Source: Alistipes sp. (lineage in GTDB: Bacteria; Bacteroidota; Bacteroidia; Bacteroidales; Rikenellaceae). Taken from it: a DNA stretch of 39,800 nucleotides. A program made the translations under genes and the position numbers. Numbering within the stretch: the stretch's first letter is position 1; each line of letters begins with the position of its first letter. The stretch spans positions 1 through 39,800 of the forward strand of contig JAFWYM010000001.1 of the NCBI GenBank assembly GCA_017517705.1, written 5' to 3'. Below, piece after piece: positions 1-8,783 of the stretch. The notes under the pieces were generated by a model. It made no database searches and was not told where the DNA came from. It saw only the letters and a program-made list of their open reading frames with translations.

Positions 1-2147
1 GGGCCTACACCCGGGCCACCGCCGCCGTGAGGCATAGCGAAGGTCTTGTGGAGGTTGAGGTGGCAGACATCAGCTCCGATGTATCCTGGGGTGGTGAGAC
101 CCACCTGTGCATTCATATTCGCACCATCCATATATACCTGACCACCAGCATCATGCACAGCATCTACGATGTCGCGGATGCGGCTCTCGAAGACACCGTG
201 TGTCGATGGGTATGTAACCATCAAGCCACAGAGCTCCGAAGCGTGCTCCTCGGCCTTCTTCTTCAAGTCCTCAACGTCGATGTTACCATTCTCGTCGCAC
301 GCCACGATGACGATCTTCATGCCCGCCATAGCTGCCGACGCAGGGTTGGTGCCGTGTGCCGACGAGGGGATGAGGATGATGTTACGGTAGCCCTGACCAC
401 GGCTCTGGTGGTAGGCGCGAATCATCATAAGGCCTGTGTACTCACCCGCAGCACCCGAGTTGGGCTGGAGCGTACAGCCGGCAAAGCCCGTGATTGTGGC
501 GAGGTAACCCTCGAGGTTGGCGATAAGCTCGCGGTAGCCCTCGGTTTGATCCGCAGGAGCAAAGGGGTGTACGTTCTGGAAGCCGGCCAACGACAAGGGC
601 TGCATGAGCTGTGCAGCATTAAGCTTCATGGTACATGAGCCGAGCGAGATCATTGAGTTCATCAACGAGATGTCGCGCAACTCGAGGCGCTTGATGTAAC
701 GCATCATCTCGGTCTCGGTGCGGTAGGCGTTAAATACATGCTCGGTGAAGAAGTCGCTCTCGCGCTTAACCTCGGCAGCAATCTGTGCCGTCTCAACACG
801 CTTAACGGCCTTAGCCTTCTTGCCACGTGCCTCGGCGAATATCTCGACAACGGTCTGAAGCTCCGCATCGGTAGTGACCTCGTCGAACGACATGCGCACG
901 CAGTCGTCTGCGGGGTAGAACATGTTGATGCCACGCGCAAGGGCTGCATCCTGGATTACCGAAGCCTCTGCCTCGACCTCCAACGTATCAAACGTATTCT
1001 TGGTGCGCACCACATAACCCAAAGCCTCGAGAGCCTCCTTGACCGTAACGGCAGCAGTGTGGGCATTGAGTGCTGCGCGCTGCAAGCCCTCCTTACCATT
1101 ATATATACAGTAGAAGCCTACCATCGACGCCATAAGTGCCTGTGCCGTACAGATGTTCGACGTGGCCTTCTCGCGCTTGATATGCTGCTCACGCATCTGG
1201 AGCGACATACGTAGCGCCCTATTTCCGAGGCGGTCTACCGATACGCCGATGATACGACCGGGCATCTGACGCTTGTAGCTGTCGCGCGTAGCCATATATC
1301 CTGCGCTGGGGCCACCAAAGCCCATAGGACAGCCAAGGCGCTGCGATGTACCCACAGCAATATCGGCACCCCACTCTGCGGGAGCCTTCAGGAGTGCCAA
1401 CGAGAGGAGGTCGGCAGCGGCCGTAACGAGAGCACCTGCCTCGTGAGCCTTCGTAGCGAAGGCGGCATAATCGCGCACCTCACCATTAGCTGCGGGGTAC
1501 TGAACAACAGCACCAAACTCCTTGCCCGTAAACTCGTATGTAGCGAAGTCGTCGCGGATGATCTCAATGCCGAAGGGCTCCGAGCGTGTGAGAAGCACGT
1601 CGAGCGTCTGCGGGAAGATATTCTCGTCGACGAAGAGCTGGTTGCGGCCCTGCTTCACGGCCTCGCGCGAGCGCAAGGCGTACATCATAAGCATAGCCTC
1701 GGCCGTAGCCGTAGCCTCGTCCAAGAGCGAGCAGTTAGCCACCTCCATGCCCGTGAGCGAGAGGATGGCAGTCTGGAAGTTGAGCAGAGCCTCCAAACGA
1801 CCCTGCGAGATCTCAGCCTGATAGGGAGTATACGATGTATACCATGCGGGATTCTCGAATACGTTACGCGACACCACGGCGGGCACGGCATTGGGATAGT
1901 AGCCCATACCGATGAACGAACGCAACGTGCGGTTCTTAGATGCAAGCTCCGCGATATGCGCAGCATACTCATACTCGCTCATCGCCTCGGGGAGGTCGAG
2001 AGCCTTCTTAAGGCGGATATTCTGGGGGATAACCTGCTGAAGAAGCTCCTCAACCGAAGCTACGCCAATGGTTGCAAGCATCTGCTGCAAATCATCCTTA
2101 GAGTTTAGACCGGTGTGGCGGTCTACAAAGCTGTCAAAGGTTTTCAT
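1..2147 (-). CDS. gcvP: Glycine dehydrogenase (aminomethyl-transferring), P-protein; 3' end outside window
   Basis: P-protein of the glycine cleavage system: PLP-dependent decarboxylation of glycine, passing the aminomethyl group to lipoyl H-protein in the cytoplasm. Translating the minus strand from the ATG at 2147 gives MKTFDSFVDRHTG, the usual start of this family, and 715 codons run open to the left edge. The family is about 950 residues, so the last quarter is missing because of the window edge, not truncation. The PLP-lysine motif is visible near the edge (HLNLHKTFAMPHGGGGPG), with Lys701 at bases 45-47, matching the E. coli position. AAGAG lies just upstream of the start. The nucleoside kinase gene ends 45 bases upstream on the same strand, so the two may be co-transcribed. 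Confidence 0.97.
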   Translation of the reverse strand, partial: MKTFDSFVDRHTGLNSKDDLQQMLATIGVASVEELLQQVIPQNIRLKKALDLPEAMSEYEYAAHIAELASKNRTLRSFIGMGYYPNAVPAVVSRNVFENPAWYTSYTPYQAEISQGRLEALLNFQTAILSLTGMEVANCSLLDEATATAEAMLMMYALRSREAVKQGRNQLFVDENIFPQTLDVLLTRSEPFGIEIIRDDFATYEFTGKEFGAVVQYPAANGEVRDYAAFATKAHEAGALVTAAADLLSLALLKAPAEWGADIAVGTSQRLGCPMGFGGPSAGYMATRDSYKRQMPGRIIGVSVDRLGNRALRMSLQMREQHIKREKATSNICTAQALMASMVGFYCIYNGKEGLQRAALNAHTAAVTVKEALEALGYVVRTKNTFDTLEVEAEASVIQDAALARGINMFYPADDCVRMSFDEVTTDAELQTVVEIFAEARGKKAKAVKRVETAQIAAEVKRESDFFTEHVFNAYRTETEMMRYIKRLELRDISLMNSMISLGSCTMKLNAAQLMQPLSLAGFQNVHPFAPADQTEGYRELIANLEGYLATITGFAGCTLQPNSGAAGEYTGLMMIRAYHQSRGQGYRNIILIPSSAHGTNPASAAMAGMKIVIVACDENGNIDVEDLKKKAEEHASELCGLMVTYPSTHGVFESRIRDIVDAVHDAGGQVYMDGANMNAQVGLTTPGYIGADVCHLNLHKTFAMPHGGGGPGVG

Positions 2148-2192
2148 TACTCTTAATGTTTATTAGTTGTTTTGGTTTTATGTTATCTGCGA

Positions 2193-3863
2193 TTAGTATT
2201 TAAATGAGCTGCCACCAATAAACTCTCTAAGGAGTGAGGTGGGCGGTATCTCGTCGGGAGCTATGGGCACGAAGTTATCGAGGAACTTGAGCATACGTCG
2301 CGCCTCGGCATACTCGGGAACAGTGTCGGGCACCTCGCGCAACACGGGCTCGGCAATAGCACGGAGAACAGATATCTCATAGAAGAGCGACGAGTTGAAC
2401 ATCACGTTGGCATTCTCCTGATACGGAAAGATATGTCGCTCCTCGCCACGGCGCACCGAGGGCCACATCGAGAGTGTTCGCAGCGCATCGTTACCACGTG
2501 TGGCATTGTCGCGGATGGTGCGGCGCAGCATGCGGTTATCGGTTGTGGGTATGCGCGAGAAGTTATCCATAGCCACGGAGGTGAAGCACGAGATGTATAT
2601 CTTAAACTTCTGGCCATCGGCAATACCGGGCGTAAGGCGCGGGTTGAGAGCGTGGATACCCTCGAGGATGAGTATCGAGCGTGGGCCGAGCTGCAACGGC
2701 TTATCGTGCCACTGGCGCTTGCCCGAGATAAAGTCGTAACGCGGAATTTCGACACTCTCGCCACTGGCAAGACGGCGCAGGTGGTCGTTCAACGTCTCAA
2801 GGTCTATAGCCTCAAGAGCCTCAAAGTCGGGCTTGCCATCCTCGCCCAGAGGTGTCTTATTGCGGTCGACAAAGTAGTCGTCGAGGGCTATGAGCACAGG
2901 GTCGAGACCCAAGACGCGAAGCTGCACACCGAGGCGCTTCGAGAATGTCGTCTTGCCACTCGACGAGGGGCCCGAGATCAGAGCCATACGCACACCGCGC
3001 TCGGCATTGGCCTCGGTGATGGCACGGGCGATGGATGCTATCTTATTCTCGTGGAAGGCCTCGGCAATCTTTATCAGCTCCGAGGCATCGCCCTCCATGA
3101 CACGACGATTGAGGTCGCCCACCGTGGGCACACCCATGATATCTATCCAGCGCTGATACTCGTGGAAGATGTCGAACATCTTGTCGTGGTGAATGGCCGT
3201 GGTTAGCTGCTCGGGGTTACTACGCGAGGGTAGTGCCACGTAGAATCCGTTGTAGTAGGGCATAATATCGAAGCGCGACACATAGGCCGTAGAGGGAGCC
3301 AGAGCACCGTAGAAGTAGCCCGGCATATCGCCGAGGTAGTTGACCGTGCGATAGAGGTGCGGGCGCGTGTTGATAAGCTCGAGCCTATCGTCGAAGCCGT
3401 ATGCGGCATACTCCTTGGCCACATCCTCCGCAAGACGCTTCTGGCGCGTGATGGGGAGGTTGCGCGCTACGACATCCTCCATGCGCAGCTTAAGCAATGC
3501 CGCATCCTCCACCGTAAGGGGCACACTATCGTCGTACTCGGCATAGAAGCCGTTACCCAAAGAGTGACGTATGCGCAACTTACGCTTAGGGAAGAGCTCC
3601 AACGACGCCTTCTGCATAACGAACGAGAGCGTACGCTGATATACCCTATAACCCTCGTAATGGCGCATATCGAAGAACTCAACCGTGACGGGCTTATATA
3701 TGCGGTAGCTGAGCTCCTTATATTGGTTGTTGACCCTCGCAGCAAGCATAGGATAGGGCTGCTCCAAGCCCGCTGAATGTAGCACCTCCATAAGCGTTGA
3801 GCCCATCTCCACGCTGATGGTAGTGCCATTATTCTCCAAACGTAATTCCACAGTATGAGCCAT
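2193..3863 (-). CDS. Nucleoside (uridine-type) kinase with N-terminal TGS domain
   Basis: Predicted ATP-dependent nucleoside kinase of the P-loop uridine kinase/phosphoribulokinase family, 556 residues. Residues about 1-65 look like a TGS (ubiquitin-like) domain, followed by a region (about 66-240) resembling the second additional domain of threonyl-tRNA synthetase. The kinase domain begins with Walker A GPSSSGKT at 298-305; LDDYF and an ILEGIHAL strand follow as in uridine kinases. This three-part architecture is common in Bacteroidales and Firmicutes. The substrate is assumed to be uridine/cytidine by family; nothing in the sequence fixes it. Transcribed toward gcvP and divergent from the 5'-nucleotidase gene, which may couple nucleoside salvage functions. 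Start chosen because MAHTVELRLENN opens the TGS domain directly. Confidence 0.9.
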   Translation of the reverse strand: MAHTVELRLENNGTTISVEMGSTLMEVLHSAGLEQPYPMLAARVNNQYKELSYRIYKPVTVEFFDMRHYEGYRVYQRTLSFVMQKASLELFPKRKLRIRHSLGNGFYAEYDDSVPLTVEDAALLKLRMEDVVARNLPITRQKRLAEDVAKEYAAYGFDDRLELINTRPHLYRTVNYLGDMPGYFYGALAPSTAYVSRFDIMPYYNGFYVALPSRSNPEQLTTAIHHDKMFDIFHEYQRWIDIMGVPTVGDLNRRVMEGDASELIKIAEAFHENKIASIARAITEANAERGVRMALISGPSSSGKTTFSKRLGVQLRVLGLDPVLIALDDYFVDRNKTPLGEDGKPDFEALEAIDLETLNDHLRRLASGESVEIPRYDFISGKRQWHDKPLQLGPRSILILEGIHALNPRLTPGIADGQKFKIYISCFTSVAMDNFSRIPTTDNRMLRRTIRDNATRGNDALRTLSMWPSVRRGEERHIFPYQENANVMFNSSLFYEISVLRAIAEPVLREVPDTVPEYAEARRMLKFLDNFVPIAPDEIPPTSLLREFIGGSSFKY

Positions 3864-3884
3864 CTATTTCTCTTTTTTAATAAT

Positions 3885-3919
3885 TTTGTGTGTAAAGATA
3901 GTAATTTTTTGTAACTTTG
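3885..3919 (+). promoter_or_regulatory. Promoter of the 5'-nucleotidase/rnhB pair
   Basis: TAACTTTG at 3912-3919 matches the Bacteroidales -7 consensus TAnnTTTG. TTTG at 3885-3888 is a possible -33 element, though the 23-base spacing is longer than the usual 19-21. A start near 3925 would give a leader of about 17 bases. Confidence 0.55.
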
Positions 3920-3926
3920 AAGCAAT
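3893..3926 (-). promoter_or_regulatory. Possible promoter of the nucleoside kinase gene
   Basis: Read on the minus strand, 3900-3893 is TATCTTTA, one mismatch from the Bacteroidales -7 element TAnnTTTG. ATTG at 3926-3923 lies 22 bases further upstream, a little long for the -33 element. It overlaps the divergent promoter of the nucleotidase gene, so the two could compete. Weak evidence. Confidence 0.4.
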
Positions 3927-3941
3927 TTAACACGATAACTT

Positions 3942-5414
3942 ATGCAAAAAATATCATTTTTTCTCTCTACATTGTTCCTCGTGGCGCTCCTTGCGGGATG
4001 CAACAAAGCTAACGACAGAGGCCACATATATATTATCTCGACAAATGACATACACGCCACGATTGATGCTATGCCTCAGTTGGCTACCATCGTCAAGGAG
4101 TATGAGGCCAAGGGCGAGGTCATCCTCGTCGACTCGGGCGACCGCGTGACAGGAAATGCCTATGTCGATGATGCCACAGAGCCCGGCATACCCATCATCG
4201 AGTTGATGAACGAGGTGGGCTACGACGTAGCCACACTCGGCAACCACGAGTTCGACAAGGGCCGCGAGGTGCTCTACGCTATGCTCGAAGCATCAGACTT
4301 CGAGTGGGTGTGCTCGAACATGACCGACCTCACGGGTGACATACGCATAAAGCCATACACCACCATTACCATCGAGGACATAGAGCTATGCTTCGCAGGC
4401 GTCGTCGATACCGACGGTGGAGGTCACCCGCTGGGAGGCGAGAGCTCGTACGTGGACTTTTCATTCACGCGCGACATAGACACCGCCTATGAGCTATGCG
4501 CAACACTCCCCGAGAGCGACTTCGTAGTGCTCCTCTCGCATATGGGTCTTGACGTCGATCGTCGCTTAGCCGAGCGTGGCACCACGTACGACTGGATCGT
4601 AGGAGGCCATAGCCACGACATCTGCGGCGAATACGTCAACAACACCTACATATCGCAGAACAACAAGAATATACGCTATGTTACAGTAGCCGACATAACA
4701 TACCATAAGGGGTCTATCGAGAGCGTCAAATACGAGCAGTTAAAGATGGCCGACAAGGCCACAGACAAGGAGGTTGCCGCGATGGTTGCGCAGCTCAAAC
4801 TTAGCGACCCCGCGCTTAACACCGTCGAGGCCATAGCCCTGAGCCCCGCAACGAAGGAGGGGGTATCCAACTTTACGATAGATGCCCTGGCTACGTACCC
4901 CTACCCCGAGGATTTTGTGCCCGAGATTACCTTCTACCACTATGGTGGCGTGCGCATCGACGGCTTCGCGGGTGACATCAAGCGCGTAGACATCCTCAAC
5001 AACGATCCCTTCATTTCGACGATATATATCGGCGAAATGACCCCTGCCGAGATCGAGCGTTTCATCTTGGAGAAATACAACAACGGCACGCCCGAGAATC
5101 CCGATAAGGAGTCGCACTACCCCTACTTCCGCTCCGACTTAGAGTATACCATACTCCTGGAGGATGAACCCTCGGAGGGCCCCGATGCCATAGATATCAT
5201 CCACAACCTCGAGCCGCGCAGCTACCGTGTGGCGATGTGTAACTACGTTGCCGAGAACTATATCGACAAGGATTTGGTTGCATCACACCTACACAACACG
5301 GGCATCACCGTGCGCGAGGCTATGTTGCGCTACGCCCGCACCTTCGGCAAGGGGGGCTACACGCCCGACAACGAGTGTCACCAGCACGAGGTGCGCGCCT
5401 CGGAGCTAAAGTAA
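3942..5414 (+). CDS. Lipoprotein metallophosphatase / 5'-nucleotidase
   Basis: Probable envelope-anchored 5'-nucleotidase (calcineurin-like phosphoesterase), 490 residues. The N-terminus is a lipoprotein signal ending in LLAGC (Cys20). Dinuclear metal ligands are present in order: TNDIH (Asp36, His38), SGDR (Asp67), GNHEFD (Asn101, His102), His200 and GGHSH (His223, His225). The C-terminal half resembles the 5'-nucleotidase substrate-binding domain, but the usual N-G-G and P-F-G-N elements read HYGGVR and PFIST, so specificity may differ from a standard AMP nucleotidase. rnhB follows after 8 bases, with its Shine-Dalgarno sequence directly after this stop, suggesting co-transcription. Confidence 0.88.
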   Translation: MQKISFFLSTLFLVALLAGCNKANDRGHIYIISTNDIHATIDAMPQLATIVKEYEAKGEVILVDSGDRVTGNAYVDDATEPGIPIIELMNEVGYDVATLGNHEFDKGREVLYAMLEASDFEWVCSNMTDLTGDIRIKPYTTITIEDIELCFAGVVDTDGGGHPLGGESSYVDFSFTRDIDTAYELCATLPESDFVVLLSHMGLDVDRRLAERGTTYDWIVGGHSHDICGEYVNNTYISQNNKNIRYVTVADITYHKGSIESVKYEQLKMADKATDKEVAAMVAQLKLSDPALNTVEAIALSPATKEGVSNFTIDALATYPYPEDFVPEITFYHYGGVRIDGFAGDIKRVDILNNDPFISTIYIGEMTPAEIERFILEKYNNGTPENPDKESHYPYFRSDLEYTILLEDEPSEGPDAIDIIHNLEPRSYRVAMCNYVAENYIDKDLVASHLHNTGITVREAMLRYARTFGKGGYTPDNECHQHEVRASELK

Positions 5415-5422
5415 TAAAGGAG

Positions 5423-6019
5423 ATGTTAGAGAGTTGTTTCCAGAGTGAGCTTATCGAGGCGGGGTGTGACGAGGCGGGACGTGGATGTCTTGCCGGCTCA
5501 GTATTTGCCGCTGCGGTGATCCTGCCACCCGACTTCCACCATCCGCTTCTGAACGATTCGAAGCAGATGACCGAGCGTCGTCGCAACATCCTCCGCGAGA
5601 TTATCGAGCGCGAGGCCATAGCCTGGCATGTCGAGGAGGTCATAGCCGAGCGCATCGACAAGATAAACATCCTCAACGCCTCAATCGAGGGTATGAACCT
5701 CTCCATCAAGGCTCTTAGACCACAACCCGAGTATGTCATCATCGACGGCAACCGCTTTCATACCGACCTCAACATACCGTGGCGCACCATCGTAAAGGGC
5801 GATGGCAAGTATGCCAACATCGCGGCAGCCTCGGTACTGGCCAAGACTCACCGCGACGAGTATATGATGCGTTTAGCTGCGGAGTATCCCGCCTATGGCT
5901 GGGACAGAAACAAGGGCTACCCTACACGCGAACATCGCCTCGCAATACGACAATATGGGCTCACACCCTACCATCGTCTCTCATTCAACACCGCACCTGA
6001 GCAGTTAGAGCTATTTTAG
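5423..6019 (+). CDS. rnhB: Ribonuclease HII
   Basis: Cytoplasmic RNase HII, which nicks RNA in RNA-DNA hybrids and removes single ribonucleotides. The 198-residue product has the family motifs: GCDEAGRG with the first Asp-Glu pair, DSKQM, VIIDGNRF with the third acidic residue, and GDGKYANIAAASVLAKTHRD with the last Asp. I chose ATG 5423 because AAGGAG at 5417-5422 sits just before it and the product starts directly on the RNase HII fold; an in-frame ATG at 5375 would overlap the nucleotidase gene and add 16 unlikely residues. Its stop is one base from the stop of the convergent GH2 gene, with no terminator between. Confidence 0.96.
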   Translation: MLESCFQSELIEAGCDEAGRGCLAGSVFAAAVILPPDFHHPLLNDSKQMTERRRNILREIIEREAIAWHVEEVIAERIDKINILNASIEGMNLSIKALRPQPEYVIIDGNRFHTDLNIPWRTIVKGDGKYANIAAASVLAKTHRDEYMMRLAAEYPAYGWDRNKGYPTREHRLAIRQYGLTPYHRLSFNTAPEQLELF

Positions 6020-6020
6020 G

Positions 6021-8048
6021 CTACCTGAGCAGTGTGCTGCGACCAACGTTCAACACTACGCTATCGCGCATACTCCCAATGGGGTCTATAGCCGTGACAA
6101 CGACACGTCCCTGAAGCAGCAGCGAGTCGGCACGATAGTGTCCCTCGGCAACGCGACGCACACGCACCGTATCGCCATCGATCAAAACCGTAGGCTCCCC
6201 CTCCGAGCTGTAGACATCTATCGTCTGTGCCATATTACGACGCTCCGACCAGCGGTGCTCCTTGATGTAGAGCGTAGGCTTCGTATCGTTCCAGAGTGTG
6301 CGATAGAGGTAGTAGGCATCCTTCATCGTTGTGTGGTCGTGGGCAACGACACCCGACTGGTTAAGACCCTCCGTACGACGCGCCGAGGCGTAGTCGAACA
6401 TCGAGCTAAGCCATATACCCCAGAAGATATCGGCCTCGTTGATGATGTCGACATAGCGCTCGTGCATATATGTCTGGCGACGCTCGGGGTGGTGTCGCGT
6501 GCCACGCTGCGCGCGCTCTATCTTCTCGGTGCGATGCTCCGTATTTCCCTCCTCGCCATAACATACACCATAGCGCATAGCGCTCCACGCCTCGTTCGAC
6601 GACAGCTGACGGCACCAAACCGCAACATCCTCCACCGAGCCCTTCATATATCCCACATTCTGACGGAAGACGATAAGGTCGGTGATGAAGTTTATCTCGC
6701 CATCGCTGCCACTCAATCCCACCGTGGGACGCGAGGGATCGAGGCTGTGGGCACGCTCGTTGAGCTCGCGCACATAGCCTACGACATCGTCACCACGCTG
6801 CCATACCTGCTCGAAGAGTCCCCACATAACAACCGAGGGGTGGTTCATATTCTGCGCCACGATCTCCTCGAGCTGCTTCAAGCCATTCTCGCGGAAGGCC
6901 GGCGAGGGGTAGTAGCATATATCCGAGAACGAGACGGGCGAACGGCTAAAGGGCACATCTACCCACACCAAGAGGCCATCCCTGTCGCAGCGATCGTAGA
7001 GGTGCTGGTCGTGAGGGCCATATATCGAGCGTAGGGCATTAGCACCCATATCGGCGATAATATCGAGATCGGCATCCATATCGGCCTTCGAGAGCGCCAC
7101 ACCCTTAAACCCTCTATCGTGCGCCACATTGACACCGCGCACGGCAATAGGCACACCATTGATACACAACCTATTGTCATCACTTATGGATATATCTCTG
7201 AAGCCTGTCTCGAGCGTAACGACATCCTCCGGATTGCGGGCATCGCCGAGTGTCACCTCCACCGTGTAGAGCGTAGGCGAGGCGGGGCTCCAAAGCTGGG
7301 GGTTGTTAAACTCGAAGGGGAGCTCTATGGGGCGTCCCTCAACGAGTTTAGCGTTGCGTATAATATGGTGGTCAACCTCATAGCCATCGCCACCCACGAT
7401 GCGCATCATAACCGAGGTGTGGTCGAGGTTCGGCGCCGAGACATAGAGGCGCACAACGCCCTTAGCCACATCCTCCGTGACGCTCTGTGGCACGACATAT
7501 ACGCCATCGCTCGAGAGGTGCAGTGGCGAGATGATATTCTCGCCCGTAACCAGCAGGTCGACATCGCGATAGATGCCGCCCGCGAGGTTCATATCGGTCG
7601 ACACGGGGAGCACGTCGCTACGCATAGCATTCGATGCCACCACGCGCAGGTAGTTGTCGGCACCAAACCTAACCTTATCCGTAATCTCAAACGTGAATGC
7701 CGTGAAGCCACCCTCGTGCGAGCCTACATAGCTGCCATTGACAAAGACGTCGGCCACGCTCTGCACGGCGCCAAAGCGCAGGAAGAGACGCTTGCCTCTC
7801 CACACCTCGGGGATGTATAGCTCGCGCGTATAGTTTGCCGCCGTGCGCTCATAGTCGCCCTCCACCACATCGCTATTCCACGTGTGGGGCAACGACACGA
7901 CACGAGCATCGGTAGCATCGGCATCGGCTGCATAATAAAACCGCCAATTGTCGTTTAAGTTATACGTAGCTCGCGTGGGCTCCGCAGCAGATGCTGCGAG
8001 CGAGAGAAGAAGCACCCAGAGGGTAAGTATTATCGTTCGTTTGCACAT
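6021..8048 (-). CDS. Glycoside hydrolase family 2 protein with altered catalytic residues
   Basis: Exported beta-galactosidase-like protein of GH2, 675 residues, signal peptide about 1-22. Residues about 26-170 form the N-terminal jelly-roll (GGIYRDV at 157-163), about 175-285 the Ig-like domain, and about 286-600 a TIM barrel that keeps family landmarks (RGVN, PHDQHLYD, GLLVWVD, MFDYAS, KDAYYLYRTLW). The active site looks degenerate. The usual W-G-x-x-N-E acid/base motif reads WGLFEQ (409-414), placing Gln414 at the Glu position. The usual S-E-Y-G nucleophile motif reads VCYG (495-498), placing Cys496 at the Glu position. The R-H of GVxRHxD and the Trp-Asn before MFD are also replaced. Glu413 and Glu499/500 are alternatives if the alignment shifts by a residue or more. 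No SusC/SusD pair or other carbohydrate gene is nearby. Confidence 0.88.
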   Translation of the reverse strand: MCKRTIILTLWVLLLSLAASAAEPTRATYNLNDNWRFYYAADADATDARVVSLPHTWNSDVVEGDYERTAANYTRELYIPEVWRGKRLFLRFGAVQSVADVFVNGSYVGSHEGGFTAFTFEITDKVRFGADNYLRVVASNAMRSDVLPVSTDMNLAGGIYRDVDLLVTGENIISPLHLSSDGVYVVPQSVTEDVAKGVVRLYVSAPNLDHTSVMMRIVGGDGYEVDHHIIRNAKLVEGRPIELPFEFNNPQLWSPASPTLYTVEVTLGDARNPEDVVTLETGFRDISISDDNRLCINGVPIAVRGVNVAHDRGFKGVALSKADMDADLDIIADMGANALRSIYGPHDQHLYDRCDRDGLLVWVDVPFSRSPVSFSDICYYPSPAFRENGLKQLEEIVAQNMNHPSVVMWGLFEQVWQRGDDVVGYVRELNERAHSLDPSRPTVGLSGSDGEINFITDLIVFRQNVGYMKGSVEDVAVWCRQLSSNEAWSAMRYGVCYGEEGNTEHRTEKIERAQRGTRHHPERRQTYMHERYVDIINEADIFWGIWLSSMFDYASARRTEGLNQSGVVAHDHTTMKDAYYLYRTLWNDTKPTLYIKEHRWSERRNMAQTIDVYSSEGEPTVLIDGDTVRVRRVAEGHYRADSLLLQGRVVVTAIDPIGSMRDSVVLNVGRSTLLR

Positions 8049-8069
8049 GGTAATTACAATTTATGGTGG

Positions 8070-8077
8070 CAAAGATA
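8070..8077 (-). promoter_or_regulatory. Promoter -7 element of the GH2 gene
   Basis: Minus-strand TATCTTTG, a perfect match to TAnnTTTG, 22 bases upstream of the GH2 start. I do not see a well-spaced -33 element. Confidence 0.5.
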
Positions 8078-8098
8078 CGAATAAAGAGATTTTTTTCG

Positions 8099-8106
8099 TA
8101 TCTTCG
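8099..8106 (+). promoter_or_regulatory. Possible promoter -7 element of the cvpA-rsgA-trmH run
   Basis: TATCTTCG, one mismatch from TAnnTTTG, 35 bases upstream of the CvpA-family start. There is no clear -33 element at normal spacing. Confidence 0.35.
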
Positions 8107-8141
8107 TGCAAAATTATTAACTCATATTTATACTTAAGACT

Positions 8142-8783
8142 ATGATTATCGACATTATCCTTTTAGTTGTAGCCATCTTCGCTCTCGTTATGGGCTGGCG
8201 TCGCGGCTTTGTCGTGCAGCTCTGCCAGCTTATCGGCCTCTACTTCGCTATCCTCATAGCTCCTGAGTTTGCCGGCACCGTTGGTGCTAACTTTAGCAAC
8301 GACCCCGGTGTGGCATACATCATAGGCTTCGCCATCATCATCCTTTGTGCGTGGTTACTAATATGGATTGTGGCACCACTGTTGCGTAAGATTCTCTTCT
8401 GGGAGATCCTTCGCAAGATAGACTCTATCTTAGGCTTGGCCCTCGCATTTGTTACGTTCCTAATCATCACCTCGGTAGGTTGCTCGGTATTCGACACCGC
8501 AAATATTGGCGAGGTGCGTGCCGAGAAGATTCTGGCTCTCGGAGCCAGCGGGCTCAGTGCCGAGGAGTTCGAGGAGTATGCCGAGAAGATCAATAGCAAG
8601 GATCCCACGGTGCGCGACTGCTTTGAGTCGAAATACATAGACTTCAAGACATTGGATAGTTCTATACTCTTCCACCCCTTCGTGTCGATGGGCGAGGCTC
8701 TCTGCCCCGGCCTTGAGGATTTCAAGGAGAATATGGTAGAGTTAGCCATAAACTTAGCATCCAACGATGAGTCAAGATCGTAG
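8142..8783 (+). CDS. CvpA family inner-membrane protein
   Basis: A 213-residue membrane protein with four predicted helices (about 1-18, 24-46, 58-80 and 93-115) and a polar C-terminal tail, matching the CvpA (colicin V production) family. The N-terminal pattern (MIIDIILLVVAIFALVMGW then RRGF) is characteristic: a first helix followed by G-x-x-x-G. The exact role in Bacteroidota is not established; in proteobacteria CvpA affects envelope homeostasis. Its 3' end overlaps rsgA by 17 bases, indicating translational coupling. Confidence 0.82.
   Translation: MIIDIILLVVAIFALVMGWRRGFVVQLCQLIGLYFAILIAPEFAGTVGANFSNDPGVAYIIGFAIIILCAWLLIWIVAPLLRKILFWEILRKIDSILGLALAFVTFLIITSVGCSVFDTANIGEVRAEKILALGASGLSAEEFEEYAEKINSKDPTVRDCFESKYIDFKTLDSSILFHPFVSMGEALCPGLEDFKENMVELAINLASNDESRS

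Noticed and set aside
27-2108. Plus-strand frames of up to 221 codons at the left end
   Set aside because: They are antisense to gcvP, whose minus-strand frame is continuous and carries its PLP motif.
1-2147. gcvP as a truncated pseudogene
   Set aside because: The frame is open to the window edge with intact motifs; it is only cut by the window.
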